From: Lachnospiraceae bacterium
GTDB lineage: Bacteria; Bacillota; Clostridia; Lachnospirales; Lachnospiraceae
Length of the DNA stretch: 20,420 nucleotides
Assembly: GCA_003488965.1 (NCBI GenBank)
Contig: DNJW01000315.1
Location: 2,934-23,353, forward strand
Reading direction: 5' to 3'
A program made the position numbers and the translations under genes. Below are positions 6,485 through 14,986 of this stretch, piece by piece (within the stretch, counting starts at the first letter, position 1; every line of letters begins with the position of its first letter). A model generated the notes under the pieces. It saw only the letters and a list, made by a program, of their open reading frames with translations. It was not told the origin of the DNA and did not search any database.

Positions 6485-6841
6485 TTACATTTTATCAAAG
6501 GATTTGGGCACATGCAATATATTTACCGGGAATTCCTCCCCCTCTTCCCTATCCTTTTTTTCCTTCCCCTTTGCTGTCCATCTGTCCCAGTCCCTGATAT
6601 ATTTCTGTTCCGCCTTTTCCGTTACCTGCAGGGAATTTCTTTTTCTTTCCCCGCTGCCATATCCGATATATTCTTGCCTATACAGTTCCATTACCAGAGC
6701 CGCTATATCTTCCATAGGCATATGTAATTCCTCCTGCAGTTCCTGATAATCAATTCTATGATACCTATAGATATAAGACAAAATCAGGATCTGTTTTGCG
6801 TTCATTTCACTCGTTTGTCCTGGCCAGCTTTGCCATTTCAT
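6485..6841 (-). CDS. Winged-helix DNA-binding protein of the retron-like cassette
   Basis: A small protein of 118 residues from the ATG at 6841 (AAGAGG 7 bases upstream). A start at 6847 adds two residues; one at 6805, just past the PRTase stop, would leave 106. The segment beginning MNAKQILILSYIYRYHRIDYQELQEELHM is a typical winged-helix start: helix, helix, then a recognition helix (MEDIAALVMELYRQEYI), then a wing (GYGSGERKRNSLQVTEKAEQKYI). A Lys/Glu-rich linker leads to a short conserved-looking tail (PVNILHVPKSFDKM). The gene overlaps the 3' end of the PRTase gene and directly precedes the candidate RNA and the RT, so all three should be translated from one message. By analogy with other retron accessory proteins it may bind the RNA-DNA hybrid and control the effector. 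That role is inference. Confidence 0.75.
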   Translation of the reverse strand: MKWQSWPGQTSEMNAKQILILSYIYRYHRIDYQELQEELHMPMEDIAALVMELYRQEYIGYGSGERKRNSLQVTEKAEQKYIRDWDRWTAKGKEKKDREEGEEFPVNILHVPKSFDKM

Positions 6842-7811
6842 ATGCATTCCTCTTTCTGCGTTCCCTGATTCCCTTTATTTCATCAATCTTTGGCCTTTGT
6901 CTCGATGTCCGCGCAAAAGGCGGTGCGTTTCCCCCGGCGGCGCTCCAGAACATGCAAAGGGTATTGTTCGGCGTATTATAGAAAAAAGAAAGCAGCAATT
7001 GGGAATTACGGAAACCCATGGCACAGCTGTTCCCTTGATTTACTTTTTGTCCCGCTATCCTTTCCTCATACTCTCGAAGCATCCCTTCCTTTTCCCCTAT
7101 CTCCTCCCGACTGAAAATATAGCCCTCGCTCATACATTTTTGGCAATATCTGTGGGCAAATACTTCCACAGGATATCCCTGTGATTGAAATTCCGCTTTT
7201 AGTCTTTCTATGGAACTGGTTTCGGCAAACATCACTGCCAAAAATATTTTTTTATTCTCCAGACTGCCAAGCTTATCCAATACTCTGGTGACATTTTTTC
7301 TGGCAGTTTCTCCGCTTCCTACCATATCATCTATAAAAACAATACATTTCGCATTCTTTATATAATTCAGATTTTTCCCTGCATCGGCAATCAGCTGGTC
7401 CTTCCCTATGCTTTCCAAATGCCCCACCGGCAGCAAGGAACGGATAACATCCCCTCCGCTCTTTATTCCCTTCGATGACGGAAAGGTAATAAAACAAGTA
7501 TCCGCCAGTATCGCCTTCCCCTCCTTGCACCGGGCGGCAACATCATCCGTCAGGTCATCCAGATATCCTCCATACATCAGTTCGGGCACATATGTATAAT
7601 TTGCCAGCAGCCGGAGCAGCGTTTCCTGCTCCTCAAAATTATCCAGCCAGAACTGGACATTGCTTTCAAAAATGTCATTCCCTATATATTGGTCATGGAT
7701 TTTCTTATTCACTCTGCAGGCTCTTCTGTCCGAGTGATAATCTGCAATTTCCAGTTCATTGTTTTTTTCGAATAAATGGATTGCTTCTTTCCTTTCCATT
7801 TCGTCCGACAT
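6807..7811 (-). CDS. Phosphoribosyltransferase-like protein, candidate retron effector
   Basis: A soluble 334-residue protein with a clear PRPP-binding loop of type I phosphoribosyltransferases, CIVFIDDMVGSGETA, at about 156-170, followed by a helix and the strand KIFLAVMFAE. A CxxC pair (CQKC, 223-226) comes next. The C-terminal region FYNTPNNTLCMFW (about 277-289) resembles the NNTLP-type tail I associate with stand-alone PRTase-like proteins of prokaryotic conflict systems. The N-terminal 100 residues are helical and unassigned. It sits directly upstream of the winged-helix and RT genes. PRTase plus winged-helix pairs are, as I recall, one of the catalogued retron classes (type III). It would then be the toxin-like effector, perhaps acting on nucleotides. 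The start at 7811 lies 55 bases inside the preceding gene and has a closely spaced AAAGG; the ATG at 7799 is an alternative. Confidence 0.8.
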   Translation of the reverse strand: MSDEMERKEAIHLFEKNNELEIADYHSDRRACRVNKKIHDQYIGNDIFESNVQFWLDNFEEQETLLRLLANYTYVPELMYGGYLDDLTDDVAARCKEGKAILADTCFITFPSSKGIKSGGDVIRSLLPVGHLESIGKDQLIADAGKNLNYIKNAKCIVFIDDMVGSGETARKNVTRVLDKLGSLENKKIFLAVMFAETSSIERLKAEFQSQGYPVEVFAHRYCQKCMSEGYIFSREEIGEKEGMLREYEERIAGQKVNQGNSCAMGFRNSQLLLSFFYNTPNNTLCMFWSAAGGNAPPFARTSRQRPKIDEIKGIRERRKRNAYEMAKLARTNE

Positions 7812-9321
7812 CCCTTTCCACCTTGCCTGTTATTTCCGATATGCCTATCGCCGCATAGGGTATCATCATGATAAAATACGGGAATACATATCTGGTTTTT
7901 GCTTCCCACATAAGGCTGAAAAGAAAGCCCCCAAATACACCGATAAGCAAAATATAATTTTCTATCCTGACCCAACGTTTTCCCTTTGCCGCCAACAGAC
8001 ATACAACGCCTCCATAAACGAGCAGCTGATAGATATTCATAAAATCCAGCACCCCATAGCGGAGTTCCCCAAAATAAACCTTTTCCGCCAACGGGCTCTG
8101 GGGACCGGCAATCCCGTTATTCATGCCAAGACATTGATACATCGGCTCATTCCACTGGGTGTTCATTTTCCTATAGTAAAAATCAGCCGCATATCCCGGA
8201 TTCTTCCTGCACTTCTCTAAAAACAGCGCCAAATCCGCCCTTCCCTGACGGGCCGCCAGTTCCGGGTCAAAACCGCAGGCTTCGAATACCTCCCGATGGT
8301 ACATGTTATGCCATCCGCTTCTCTCATCATTGGTTCCCATTACCACATACAGGACAGACGGAATCGCCTTGCTGTCTTCCGGTGTAACAGGGGCATAAAT
8401 GCTATGGATTGCCGCCTTCCCGGCTACCACGCCTAATATCATGCTAATTCCGATAGCCGCTGTTTTCCATCTGCAATTATCCAGCAGCCTGACTGCCGTA
8501 ACAATCAGAAATGCAATAAGGAATATCAGCGTATTTTCTCTCATCAGCACCGCCGTTCCCATTGTAATTCCCAATGCCACTGTTTTTATCCATGAAAACT
8601 TATCCAGACTGTCCAAAACCATCCATGCCGTAAGCATAGTAAAAGCCGTCGAACATATCTCTCCATAGACAAAAGGCACATAACCATACATCGGCACACA
8701 TAGCAGCATAAGAATCAGGTAATACAATTCCGCCCGCTCATCATCCCGGGTAATCCGTTTTATAATCTGAAAACCGGAGAATAAAATCACCGGAACCAGC
8801 AAAGCGGAAAAATATTGAAATGCCCTATAGTTATTTTCTCCAAATATCCGAAACAGACACCGGATGATGGTAATCAGTCCCAGCTGATGCGGATTTCTTC
8901 CAGCATATTCCCCTTTCGCCAAGCCGGAACAGTCCCCATGGTCAAAGGCAACCGCCAGGTCACACAGTCTCCATTGATCCGCCTGAGGCTCTGTATTGGA
9001 GGCTCCCACCCAATAAATGCTGAAAATTCCCGCAAGCAGACAAGAAATCCCCAAGACCGCTCTCATATCCAGTTTATGGGAAACCTTGTCATACATTTTA
9101 TGGACAATCCACATAACCGTCAAAGATACTGCCAGCCAGAGAATATTACCGGCCAGTGAATCCCGTTTCAAATATAAGGTGTCATCGCCCAAATCCCATC
9201 CGTTTTCCCATGTTTCCATCATACTATAGCAAAATATCACCGTAAACACAACCGCTGCCAGTATAAGAAAAATTCTTACTATTACTTTTTCGGCTGCAGA
9301 AGTCCATTCCTTATTTTTCAT
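7756..9321 (-). CDS. Polytopic GT-C-like membrane glycosyltransferase
   Basis: A membrane protein of 521 residues from the ATG at 9321, chosen because TGGAG lies 6 bases before it; the frame is open to 9369. The first membrane helix is near residues 13-32, followed by an extracytoplasmic loop with GWDLGDDTLYLKRDS, and then about ten more hydrophobic segments. An acidic loop (WVGASNTEPQADQW...) after the third segment and the final EAKTRYVFPYFIMMIPY segment are typical of ArnT/PMT-like GT-C enzymes, which use polyprenyl-phosphate sugars outside the membrane. The polar C-terminal tail runs into the PRTase gene by 56 bases. The preceding gene is another large membrane protein of related architecture, so the two may act together on a cell-surface glycan or glycoprotein. 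Substrate unknown. Confidence 0.75.
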   Translation of the reverse strand: MKNKEWTSAAEKVIVRIFLILAAVVFTVIFCYSMMETWENGWDLGDDTLYLKRDSLAGNILWLAVSLTVMWIVHKMYDKVSHKLDMRAVLGISCLLAGIFSIYWVGASNTEPQADQWRLCDLAVAFDHGDCSGLAKGEYAGRNPHQLGLITIIRCLFRIFGENNYRAFQYFSALLVPVILFSGFQIIKRITRDDERAELYYLILMLLCVPMYGYVPFVYGEICSTAFTMLTAWMVLDSLDKFSWIKTVALGITMGTAVLMRENTLIFLIAFLIVTAVRLLDNCRWKTAAIGISMILGVVAGKAAIHSIYAPVTPEDSKAIPSVLYVVMGTNDERSGWHNMYHREVFEACGFDPELAARQGRADLALFLEKCRKNPGYAADFYYRKMNTQWNEPMYQCLGMNNGIAGPQSPLAEKVYFGELRYGVLDFMNIYQLLVYGGVVCLLAAKGKRWVRIENYILLIGVFGGFLFSLMWEAKTRYVFPYFIMMIPYAAIGISEITGKVERDVGRNGKERSNPFIRKKQ

Positions 9322-9372
9322 GTTAATCTCCATAATCTCCATTCTGAAGCGTTTGCGCGACGGGGTCATCAG

Positions 9373-9437
9373 GGCTTATTTGTGACGCTCCGGCACAAAT
9401 AAGCCTTGGGAAGAACGCCGCATTTCAGGCGTTCTTC
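9373..9437. repeat. Two tandem perfect stem-loops in the intergenic gap
   Basis: Hairpin A has a 12-bp perfect stem (GGCTTATTTGTG at 9373-9384 with 9394-9405, 9-base loop). Hairpin B has a 10-bp perfect stem (9410-9419 with 9428-9437, 8-base loop). They lie between two membrane protein genes of the same strand. Neither is followed by a U-run, so they are more likely RNA-processing or stability structures, or small repeats, than terminators. A third, weaker hairpin (GGCTGC/GCAGCC) lies at the end of the upstream gene, near 9460-9476. Confidence 0.6.
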
Positions 9438-9454
9438 GAAACATTTAGAAACTC

Positions 9455-11944
9455 TTAGGCTGCGTCTTTTGCAGCCTTAGTGTTTCTTAATGTTTTCCCT
9501 CTTTTTCTCAGACAAACCGCAGCTGCCGCCAACAGCATTACGGCAGAAACCGCTTCGCTGGCCCGCCAATACCAGGGTTCTTTAAAGCAGACGCGGAATG
9601 TCCCTTCATAACCCTTAGGCAGCACGGTTCTCACTCTGCCGTCCGTTCCTGCCAATACTGTCAGTTTCTCCCCTGTCCCACAGTCCGACGCCTGATATCC
9701 CTTATAATATAGAAGCGGCAAATCCGTAAAGGTTTCATCGTCCTTCTCATTCTTACAGCTCATTGTAACCGCACCGTTTTGCCGCTCATAATCCGTTACC
9801 GTAAGCAGTTCGCCCAGAATCGGCTCATCGTTTCCATAACGTAATTTTTCTGCCTCAACAGGAAGATATTCACCGCCCATAATTTCATAAGAACTTATGG
9901 AATTATCTTCTGTATAACGTTTTGCCACCCCTTCTCTCATAAATTCATCCAAAAAACAGCCTGCGGATAAGCATGTGAGCACTACAATCAAGCCTGCAAT
10001 ATAGTACCCACGCCCCCGTTCCTCCGTATTTCTGACTATAAAAACCAGACATGCAGCTAACAGCGACATAAACAACGCAACAACGCCGAGAAATCTCCAC
10101 GGGAACTGAATATTTTGCGTCAGCAATGCACAAAAACCGTTTAGCTGCTGGATAAAGTCCCATGGGAACCATACTGTGGCCATAAAGATAGCCAACAATC
10201 CAAAGGCAAGGCTAAAATCTCCCAGCCGGTCCGCAAAATTCTTTTCTCCCTTTTTGCGGCACATGCGGTAATAGATATAGAAAACCAGCACTGCCATGAT
10301 ACCGGCACCTAACGCATACGGCATTTCACCCTTCCTTTCCATTCCCGTCATTACACTGTAGGAATCGCCGGTTCCATGAGGGAAAACGGACAGCAGCTGG
10401 CTGAGGAAAACGCCGTTGGCGTTGAACCTTCCCAATGCACTGAAATCAGTTACCTTATATTTAAATCTCATATAATCCAAAAACGGAAGAATAAACCATA
10501 AATTCAGCAAAAGCGTATATACCACAACTTTAACAAGCGAAAGCAGACGTTTGGGCTGCAGAGTTTTTCTGATAAGAACAATACATACGAAAAGCGTAAA
10601 AATTCCCGTCATAAGGCAGCTTATCACATGGCATTGTATGATACCGCTAAATCCCAGCACTGCCGGAATCCAGCAGCGCCTATATTCCTCCGTATCCGTT
10701 TCATCCATAAAAATCCGATATAGTCCGTAAGCAATCAACGGCAGGAATGTCATTGCCGTATATTCTCCTACGGCAGCCCTCAGATACAGACACATCAGCC
10801 GGTACGGAGCCAGAACATAAACGGCACAGCCTATCAGACACGCCGCATAGTCATGAAATATTTTCCTTAAGCAATAATAGGAAATCAAACATGTTGCTAT
10901 ATTGACCCCAATTATATACAGTTTATATGCCCCTTGGACGGACATGCCAATTATCCGCAAAAATGCAGGAATATACAGAAAAATATCCCCGTAAAATATA
11001 GAAACGGCGTAGCCGAAACCATTGAGCCATGAATAAGGCACTCTTACCGGGAACTGCCCCGCCAGAAGCGCATCTTTGACGCCTTCTATCCGGTATAAAT
11101 GAAAGTTCATGTCATGCCCTTCCACCAAGTAAACCGAAAGAATGGGAATGCAGGAAAAAAGAATCAGAAAGAACAAGGATAAAATAACCACTTTTCCTTC
11201 TTTGACCGTTTCTTTCTTCCGGCGTATCCGCCATATGCAGACGATATCCACAATCAATGACAGCACTGCCGTCCAAAACAAATAAATTCTTTTCCATACA
11301 CTCGTTTCACATATGGAAATACTGTCTACAAACAAATAACCGTCACCATGGAAATTTGCACTTACCTGATAACCTTCGACTTTTATCGGTGAGAAAAATG
11401 TAAAAGATTTCGTCATGGCCCCTGTCTTGAAACCGATTTCCTGTTTCGATGTGATGACCGGCCACGTATTATATGCAGAAGATACAGAATACGTATTTGT
11501 ATTTTCATTTGTATCATAAGAAATGGTTACGCGATAACTTCCCCTTTTTAAATTGACCTTAGGTGATTTTATGGTAAGCAAAGCTTCGCCCAGCGCCGTT
11601 TCGTACTTATTCTTCGCCACCGGCTCCTGAACTTCTTCTTCACCCTCTATGGATTTTACCCCCCCCTCGTCCTCCGGAGGTTCTACACCATTATCCAAAT
11701 AATATCCGTCTACACCTCTTCCTAAAAAATCACCGATATAGACCCCATGCCCGCACTCCAGCTCTTTCTGGGAAAATACATATTCTTTTTCCGGTTTGGC
11801 AAGCAAAACCAGCCCATATACCAGCAGTACTGTTTCTACTAAAATGGCAGCCTTTAAAATGTACTTATATTTTTCCGGTCCGGAGCTTTCCTTGATTTTT
11901 CTAATGCCCTCCATGCCGGACATAGAAATCAGCTTTTTCTTCAT
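9455..11944 (-). CDS. Large polytopic membrane protein, GT-C/YfhO-like
   Basis: 829 residues from the ATG at 11944, which has AAGGAG 9 bases upstream. The in-frame TTG at 11968 is less likely. One membrane helix (about 30-49) is followed by an extracytoplasmic beta-rich domain (about 50-215) that could bind carbohydrate, then a block of about a dozen membrane segments (about 220-650), a second extracytoplasmic domain, and a last membrane helix near 800. After the third helix comes GHDMNFHLYRIEG (about 276-288), then VPYSWLNGFGYAVSIFYGD. This arrangement is typical of YfhO/PTPS-related membrane proteins, which resemble GT-C glycosyltransferases. It probably adds or modifies a surface glycan, but the donor and acceptor cannot be told. 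It is the first gene after a strong promoter, and the second GT-C-like gene follows after about 130 bases. Confidence 0.75.
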   Translation of the reverse strand: MKKKLISMSGMEGIRKIKESSGPEKYKYILKAAILVETVLLVYGLVLLAKPEKEYVFSQKELECGHGVYIGDFLGRGVDGYYLDNGVEPPEDEGGVKSIEGEEEVQEPVAKNKYETALGEALLTIKSPKVNLKRGSYRVTISYDTNENTNTYSVSSAYNTWPVITSKQEIGFKTGAMTKSFTFFSPIKVEGYQVSANFHGDGYLFVDSISICETSVWKRIYLFWTAVLSLIVDIVCIWRIRRKKETVKEGKVVILSLFFLILFSCIPILSVYLVEGHDMNFHLYRIEGVKDALLAGQFPVRVPYSWLNGFGYAVSIFYGDIFLYIPAFLRIIGMSVQGAYKLYIIGVNIATCLISYYCLRKIFHDYAACLIGCAVYVLAPYRLMCLYLRAAVGEYTAMTFLPLIAYGLYRIFMDETDTEEYRRCWIPAVLGFSGIIQCHVISCLMTGIFTLFVCIVLIRKTLQPKRLLSLVKVVVYTLLLNLWFILPFLDYMRFKYKVTDFSALGRFNANGVFLSQLLSVFPHGTGDSYSVMTGMERKGEMPYALGAGIMAVLVFYIYYRMCRKKGEKNFADRLGDFSLAFGLLAIFMATVWFPWDFIQQLNGFCALLTQNIQFPWRFLGVVALFMSLLAACLVFIVRNTEERGRGYYIAGLIVVLTCLSAGCFLDEFMREGVAKRYTEDNSISSYEIMGGEYLPVEAEKLRYGNDEPILGELLTVTDYERQNGAVTMSCKNEKDDETFTDLPLLYYKGYQASDCGTGEKLTVLAGTDGRVRTVLPKGYEGTFRVCFKEPWYWRASEAVSAVMLLAAAAVCLRKRGKTLRNTKAAKDAA

Positions 11945-11979
11945 TTCCTTACTCTCCTTTGTACACAAAATTTACACTT

Positions 11980-12008
11980 ATTCTACAATACCGCCGAAAC
12001 TATGTCAA
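11980..12008 (-). promoter_or_regulatory. Promoter of the membrane-protein/retron-like gene series
   Basis: Minus strand: -35 TTGACA (12003-12008), 17-base spacer, -10 TAGAAT (11980-11985), 35 bases upstream of the ATG at 11944. No other convincing promoter was seen before the PRTase gene, so this one may also drive the retron-like cassette by read-through. The stretch 12009-12120 shows nothing else I can support. Confidence 0.75.
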
Positions 12009-12120
12009 TTTTCTCCAAAATCCTACACCGAAACTTTCCAAGGATGCGTCCGACGACAGAACGCCGGACTGGACAACCTCGGACAAAATATTTATAAAAA
12101 TACTGAAGGGGCAGTCAGAT

Positions 12121-12151
12121 AAAAGCCGCAATTAAGATTCCTATCTGCGGC
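12121..12151 (-). terminator. Terminator of the merR-type gene
   Basis: On the minus strand GCCGCA (12151-12146) pairs with TGCGGC (12130-12125) and is followed by TTTTA. The stem begins inside the coding end and spans the stop codon. Confidence 0.6.
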
Positions 12152-12869
12152 AGTAAACCCGGATAGCCTCCGCCGTAAATTCTGCCGTCCCTTTTCCTCC
12201 GGCTTTGTCGACATTGTCCGTGAATTCTCCTCCTCCGGCATACATCTGCCCCAGACTGAAAAGAATCTCCTCCGAACAGTGATAAAAATTATCTGTAATG
12301 TAATCCTGCAGCTTTTTCACCTGGTTTTGTGCTTCGGCCGATTCTGCTCCCATATCCCGCAGTTTTCCGAACTCCGCAAAAATTTCCATAAATTCTTTTA
12401 CAATAGCTTGTTCTTCTTCCTTTCCTCTGTTTTGGCTTTTTTGCTCAAATTCTTTGTATTCCTCTGTACTTCCCCATTTTTCTTTTGCCTGCTTTGCATA
12501 GGCATCCATTTTTTTCGTGTCAAATACTGAAAAATCCATTATTTTTCCTCCTACAATCTGTATTTCACGGGCAAATCCGATTAAATTTTCCAGATGCTCC
12601 TTTTTCATTGTAAGCAGCGTAATCTGCTGTTCCAATGCCTTTTTTCTGTCAAAGTCCGGTCTGGATAATATCTCTTTGATTTCCTTGAGGGAAAATTCCA
12701 ACTCCTTAAACAGTAAAATCTGCTGCAGCATTTCCAAAGCCGTATCGTCATACAGCCGGTATCCGGATTCTGTATATCCAGCCGGTTTCAGCAATCCGAT
12801 TTTATCATAATATTGCAGAGTGCGTATACTCACTCCAGTCAATTTGCTTACTTCATTTACTGTCATCAT
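12141..12869 (-). CDS. MerR-family regulator with TipAS drug-binding domain
   Basis: 242 residues. The N-terminus is a MerR winged helix (TVNEVSKLTGVSIRTLQYYD, then GLLKPAGYTESGYRLYDD), followed by the dimerising coiled coil (about 75-115). The C-terminal half is a TipAS-type domain. It has the acidic helical lead-in (KEKWGSTEEYKEFEQKS) and the closing NFYHCSEEILFSLGQMYAGGGEFT / KGTAEFTAEAIRVYC pattern. TipAL-type regulators bind peptide antibiotics or other small molecules in this domain and activate their own promoter and drug-response genes. GGAGGAGG lies 8 bases before the ATG (a second ATG follows directly). Its promoter has the 19-bp spacer typical of MerR control. The neighbouring lipoprotein gene has its own start upstream, so the target may be the regulator itself and genes elsewhere. 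Confidence 0.92.
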   Translation of the reverse strand: MMTVNEVSKLTGVSIRTLQYYDKIGLLKPAGYTESGYRLYDDTALEMLQQILLFKELEFSLKEIKEILSRPDFDRKKALEQQITLLTMKKEHLENLIGFAREIQIVGGKIMDFSVFDTKKMDAYAKQAKEKWGSTEEYKEFEQKSQNRGKEEEQAIVKEFMEIFAEFGKLRDMGAESAEAQNQVKKLQDYITDNFYHCSEEILFSLGQMYAGGGEFTDNVDKAGGKGTAEFTAEAIRVYCRR

Positions 12870-12896
12870 CGCCGGTTCCTCCTCCCGTGTACATAC

Positions 12897-12927
12897 ACCA
12901 TAAACTATTACGCTGCGTAGGAGTCAA
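12897..12927 (-). promoter_or_regulatory. MerR-type promoter with 19-bp spacer and operator dyad
   Basis: Minus strand: -35 TTGACT (12922-12927), a 19-base spacer, and -10 TATGGT (12897-12902). Within the spacer, and reaching into the -35, ACTCCTACGC and GCGTAATAGT form an inverted repeat matching at 8 of 10 positions. An over-long spacer holding a dyad is the hallmark of promoters that MerR-family proteins twist open, so autoregulation is likely. Confidence 0.8.
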
Positions 12928-12944
12928 TAGTATTTTTTATAAAT

Positions 12945-14924
12945 TCAGAAAACAGGGGCGAGATAATCCCATATCTTTGTTCCCAGGAAATATTCCTTAT
13001 CAATAATACTGTATTGCATCCACTTTCCTGTTTCCGACCAGATACCTATCCGTACTCCCTCCTGTACCATTTGAAGGAACAGTACTTCCTCCTTGTTTCC
13101 AAGATAGTTTTCTGTCAAATCCGCTTTTTCCCAGCATTCCTCTATGGCTTTCCTATACCGCTCCTTTTCTTCCGTCTCCATTCTTCCATGGGAAAGTTCG
13201 TTTTCGGACCAGTCCTCAAAAATCCGTATAAAGCTTTCCTTTTCCAGAAGGCCGGTCACCGTTACATATTCTCCCTTCTGCTTATCCGCCATAACAGGCA
13301 TCCATACCGTGAAATCGTAATCCTCTCCTGCATGTCCGTATAATTCCACATGTCCGCTGACAAGCTTATGATTATAAAAAACCGGATCCGCAACCATATG
13401 AAAATTCAGTTCCATCCCGGAATAATACTCCTTCATAGCCAAAAACAGCCCATACTCCTTTTCCCAGATTAAACTGTTTATATGCCGTTCCTCCAACAGA
13501 TTTTCGCATCTGTATTGGAAGCTGTCGCTATAGTAACCAAGCCGGCTCCCGTCCTGCATGGCAACCTCATCCACACTCTCCCAGACTCCTTCGCAATAAT
13601 GCTGCGGCCATGCAAAATAGGAAGACATGCTTGTCCTTCCATAATTATCCCTATCCCCAATCAGCAGAGCATCGTCATAGCCGTCTCTATAATAGGAAGA
13701 AAGAATATAAAAATTCTTTTCTTCTTCATCATACTGAAATTGAAGCTGCGCATTGCTAAAAGGCGAACGTCCCACAAAATATTCCAATTGCAGTACTCCC
13801 TCGTCCACAAACCCGACTTCTACCAAATCCAGTGCATCCTCCCAATATTCAATGCTGCCCGACAGCTGTATCTGTTCATATTCTCCCTTTTCATCAGATA
13901 AAAGCAGCCAGAATCCCGCCGCATAATACTGGGGCGAATTTTCATAAGGACTGTCGTCCGCATATTTGCGTACTTCCTCATAATCATCGGGATACAATAC
14001 CGCAACATAATCCATTTTCCCGTCATGGTTCAAATCACAGACCCCGGTTTCACTCCATGCATTTTTTCCCCATAGTAAACTATATCCCTCCGGTTTATAT
14101 TTTTCCACTTCCCCCAAAACCGCTTCGCTTACTTTGGACTGGCAGCGGATGCGATTTGGCTGTCCTTCCAAAAAATATGCAATGCATCCTTCTTTTTCTT
14201 CCGTCACATCCGCAAAAGTTTCCGCTTCCCTGTCAATCTTGTATACATGCTCCTGACAGCACCAGAATTCCTGCACTTCCCCTTTTACCTCTTCCCCCAT
14301 ATACTGTTCCAGTTCCTGCCTGCGAAGCCGTCTTTTTTCCTCTATATCTGTCTGTCCGTCATCATAGACAAAATCTGCTTTGCCATAGCGCAGCACATCT
14401 TCATTTACGATATATCCGGGCAAATCTTTTGCTCCCTCATTTTCCGCCTGATAGGTAAACCATAGGCTTCCATCCGTCAGCAGCCGGCAGTGGAATCTTT
14501 GCTTTTCCTCCGTATTGTCATCCTCCACGACCATCCAAAAGGTCATGGAACCGTCTTCTCTTTCATCCGCCTGCAGCCCGCCGGAATAAGCCCCCGAATA
14601 TAGATAGATAGAACCTATGGTTTCCTGATAAAGGCCATCCCCTGTCTCCTGTCCGCCGCCTTCGGACAGCAATTGTTCCAGTTTTTCTATGTAGCAGGCA
14701 TACAGCTCCTTCTGTTCGGCAAGCAGTTTTTCTTCCGGTGTCATTTCTTCTGTTCGTTTTCCTTCCTGCGCCGTTTCCTCGTCCGCCCTGCCGGCAGCCT
14801 GCTGCCCGGCCTCTTCAAACCCGGTCTCTTCGGTATTTCCATTCCAATTGTCCGTTTTTTTGCACGCCATAAGTCCGGTGGCAAAAATCCATGCTACTGC
14901 CCAAAAAATAAATCTCCTTTTCAT
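12945..14924 (-). CDS. Large secreted lipoprotein of unknown function
   Basis: 659 residues from the ATG at 14924, which has GGAGG 11 bases upstream; an in-frame start at 14975 would bury the signal peptide. The N-terminus is a type II signal peptide: MKRR, a hydrophobic stretch, and lipobox LMAC with Cys 21 as the lipidated residue. A low-complexity Glu/Gly/Thr linker follows (about 22-70), as in many surface lipoproteins. A helical stretch and mixed beta-rich sequence come next. DLNHDGKMDYVAV (about 297-309) is a D-x-N-x-D-G-x-x-D calcium-binding loop like those of FG-GAP/VCBS proteins. Aromatic and acidic residues are abundant. No enzyme signature was recognised. It would be anchored on the outer face of the membrane. 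Its stop codon lies just before the merR-type promoter. Confidence 0.75.
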   Translation of the reverse strand: MKRRFIFWAVAWIFATGLMACKKTDNWNGNTEETGFEEAGQQAAGRADEETAQEGKRTEEMTPEEKLLAEQKELYACYIEKLEQLLSEGGGQETGDGLYQETIGSIYLYSGAYSGGLQADEREDGSMTFWMVVEDDNTEEKQRFHCRLLTDGSLWFTYQAENEGAKDLPGYIVNEDVLRYGKADFVYDDGQTDIEEKRRLRRQELEQYMGEEVKGEVQEFWCCQEHVYKIDREAETFADVTEEKEGCIAYFLEGQPNRIRCQSKVSEAVLGEVEKYKPEGYSLLWGKNAWSETGVCDLNHDGKMDYVAVLYPDDYEEVRKYADDSPYENSPQYYAAGFWLLLSDEKGEYEQIQLSGSIEYWEDALDLVEVGFVDEGVLQLEYFVGRSPFSNAQLQFQYDEEEKNFYILSSYYRDGYDDALLIGDRDNYGRTSMSSYFAWPQHYCEGVWESVDEVAMQDGSRLGYYSDSFQYRCENLLEERHINSLIWEKEYGLFLAMKEYYSGMELNFHMVADPVFYNHKLVSGHVELYGHAGEDYDFTVWMPVMADKQKGEYVTVTGLLEKESFIRIFEDWSENELSHGRMETEEKERYRKAIEECWEKADLTENYLGNKEEVLFLQMVQEGVRIGIWSETGKWMQYSIIDKEYFLGTKIWDYLAPVF

Positions 14925-14986
14925 TCTTATCCGTTCCTCCTGCCAATCATACAGCTGCCGTTTACGCCGTATCATATCATGTGTCT

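Noticed and set aside
13832..14458. Plus-strand 208-codon open frame
   Set aside because: It is antisense to the lipoprotein gene, rich in Pro/His/Leu as expected of a shadow frame, and lacks a ribosome-binding site.
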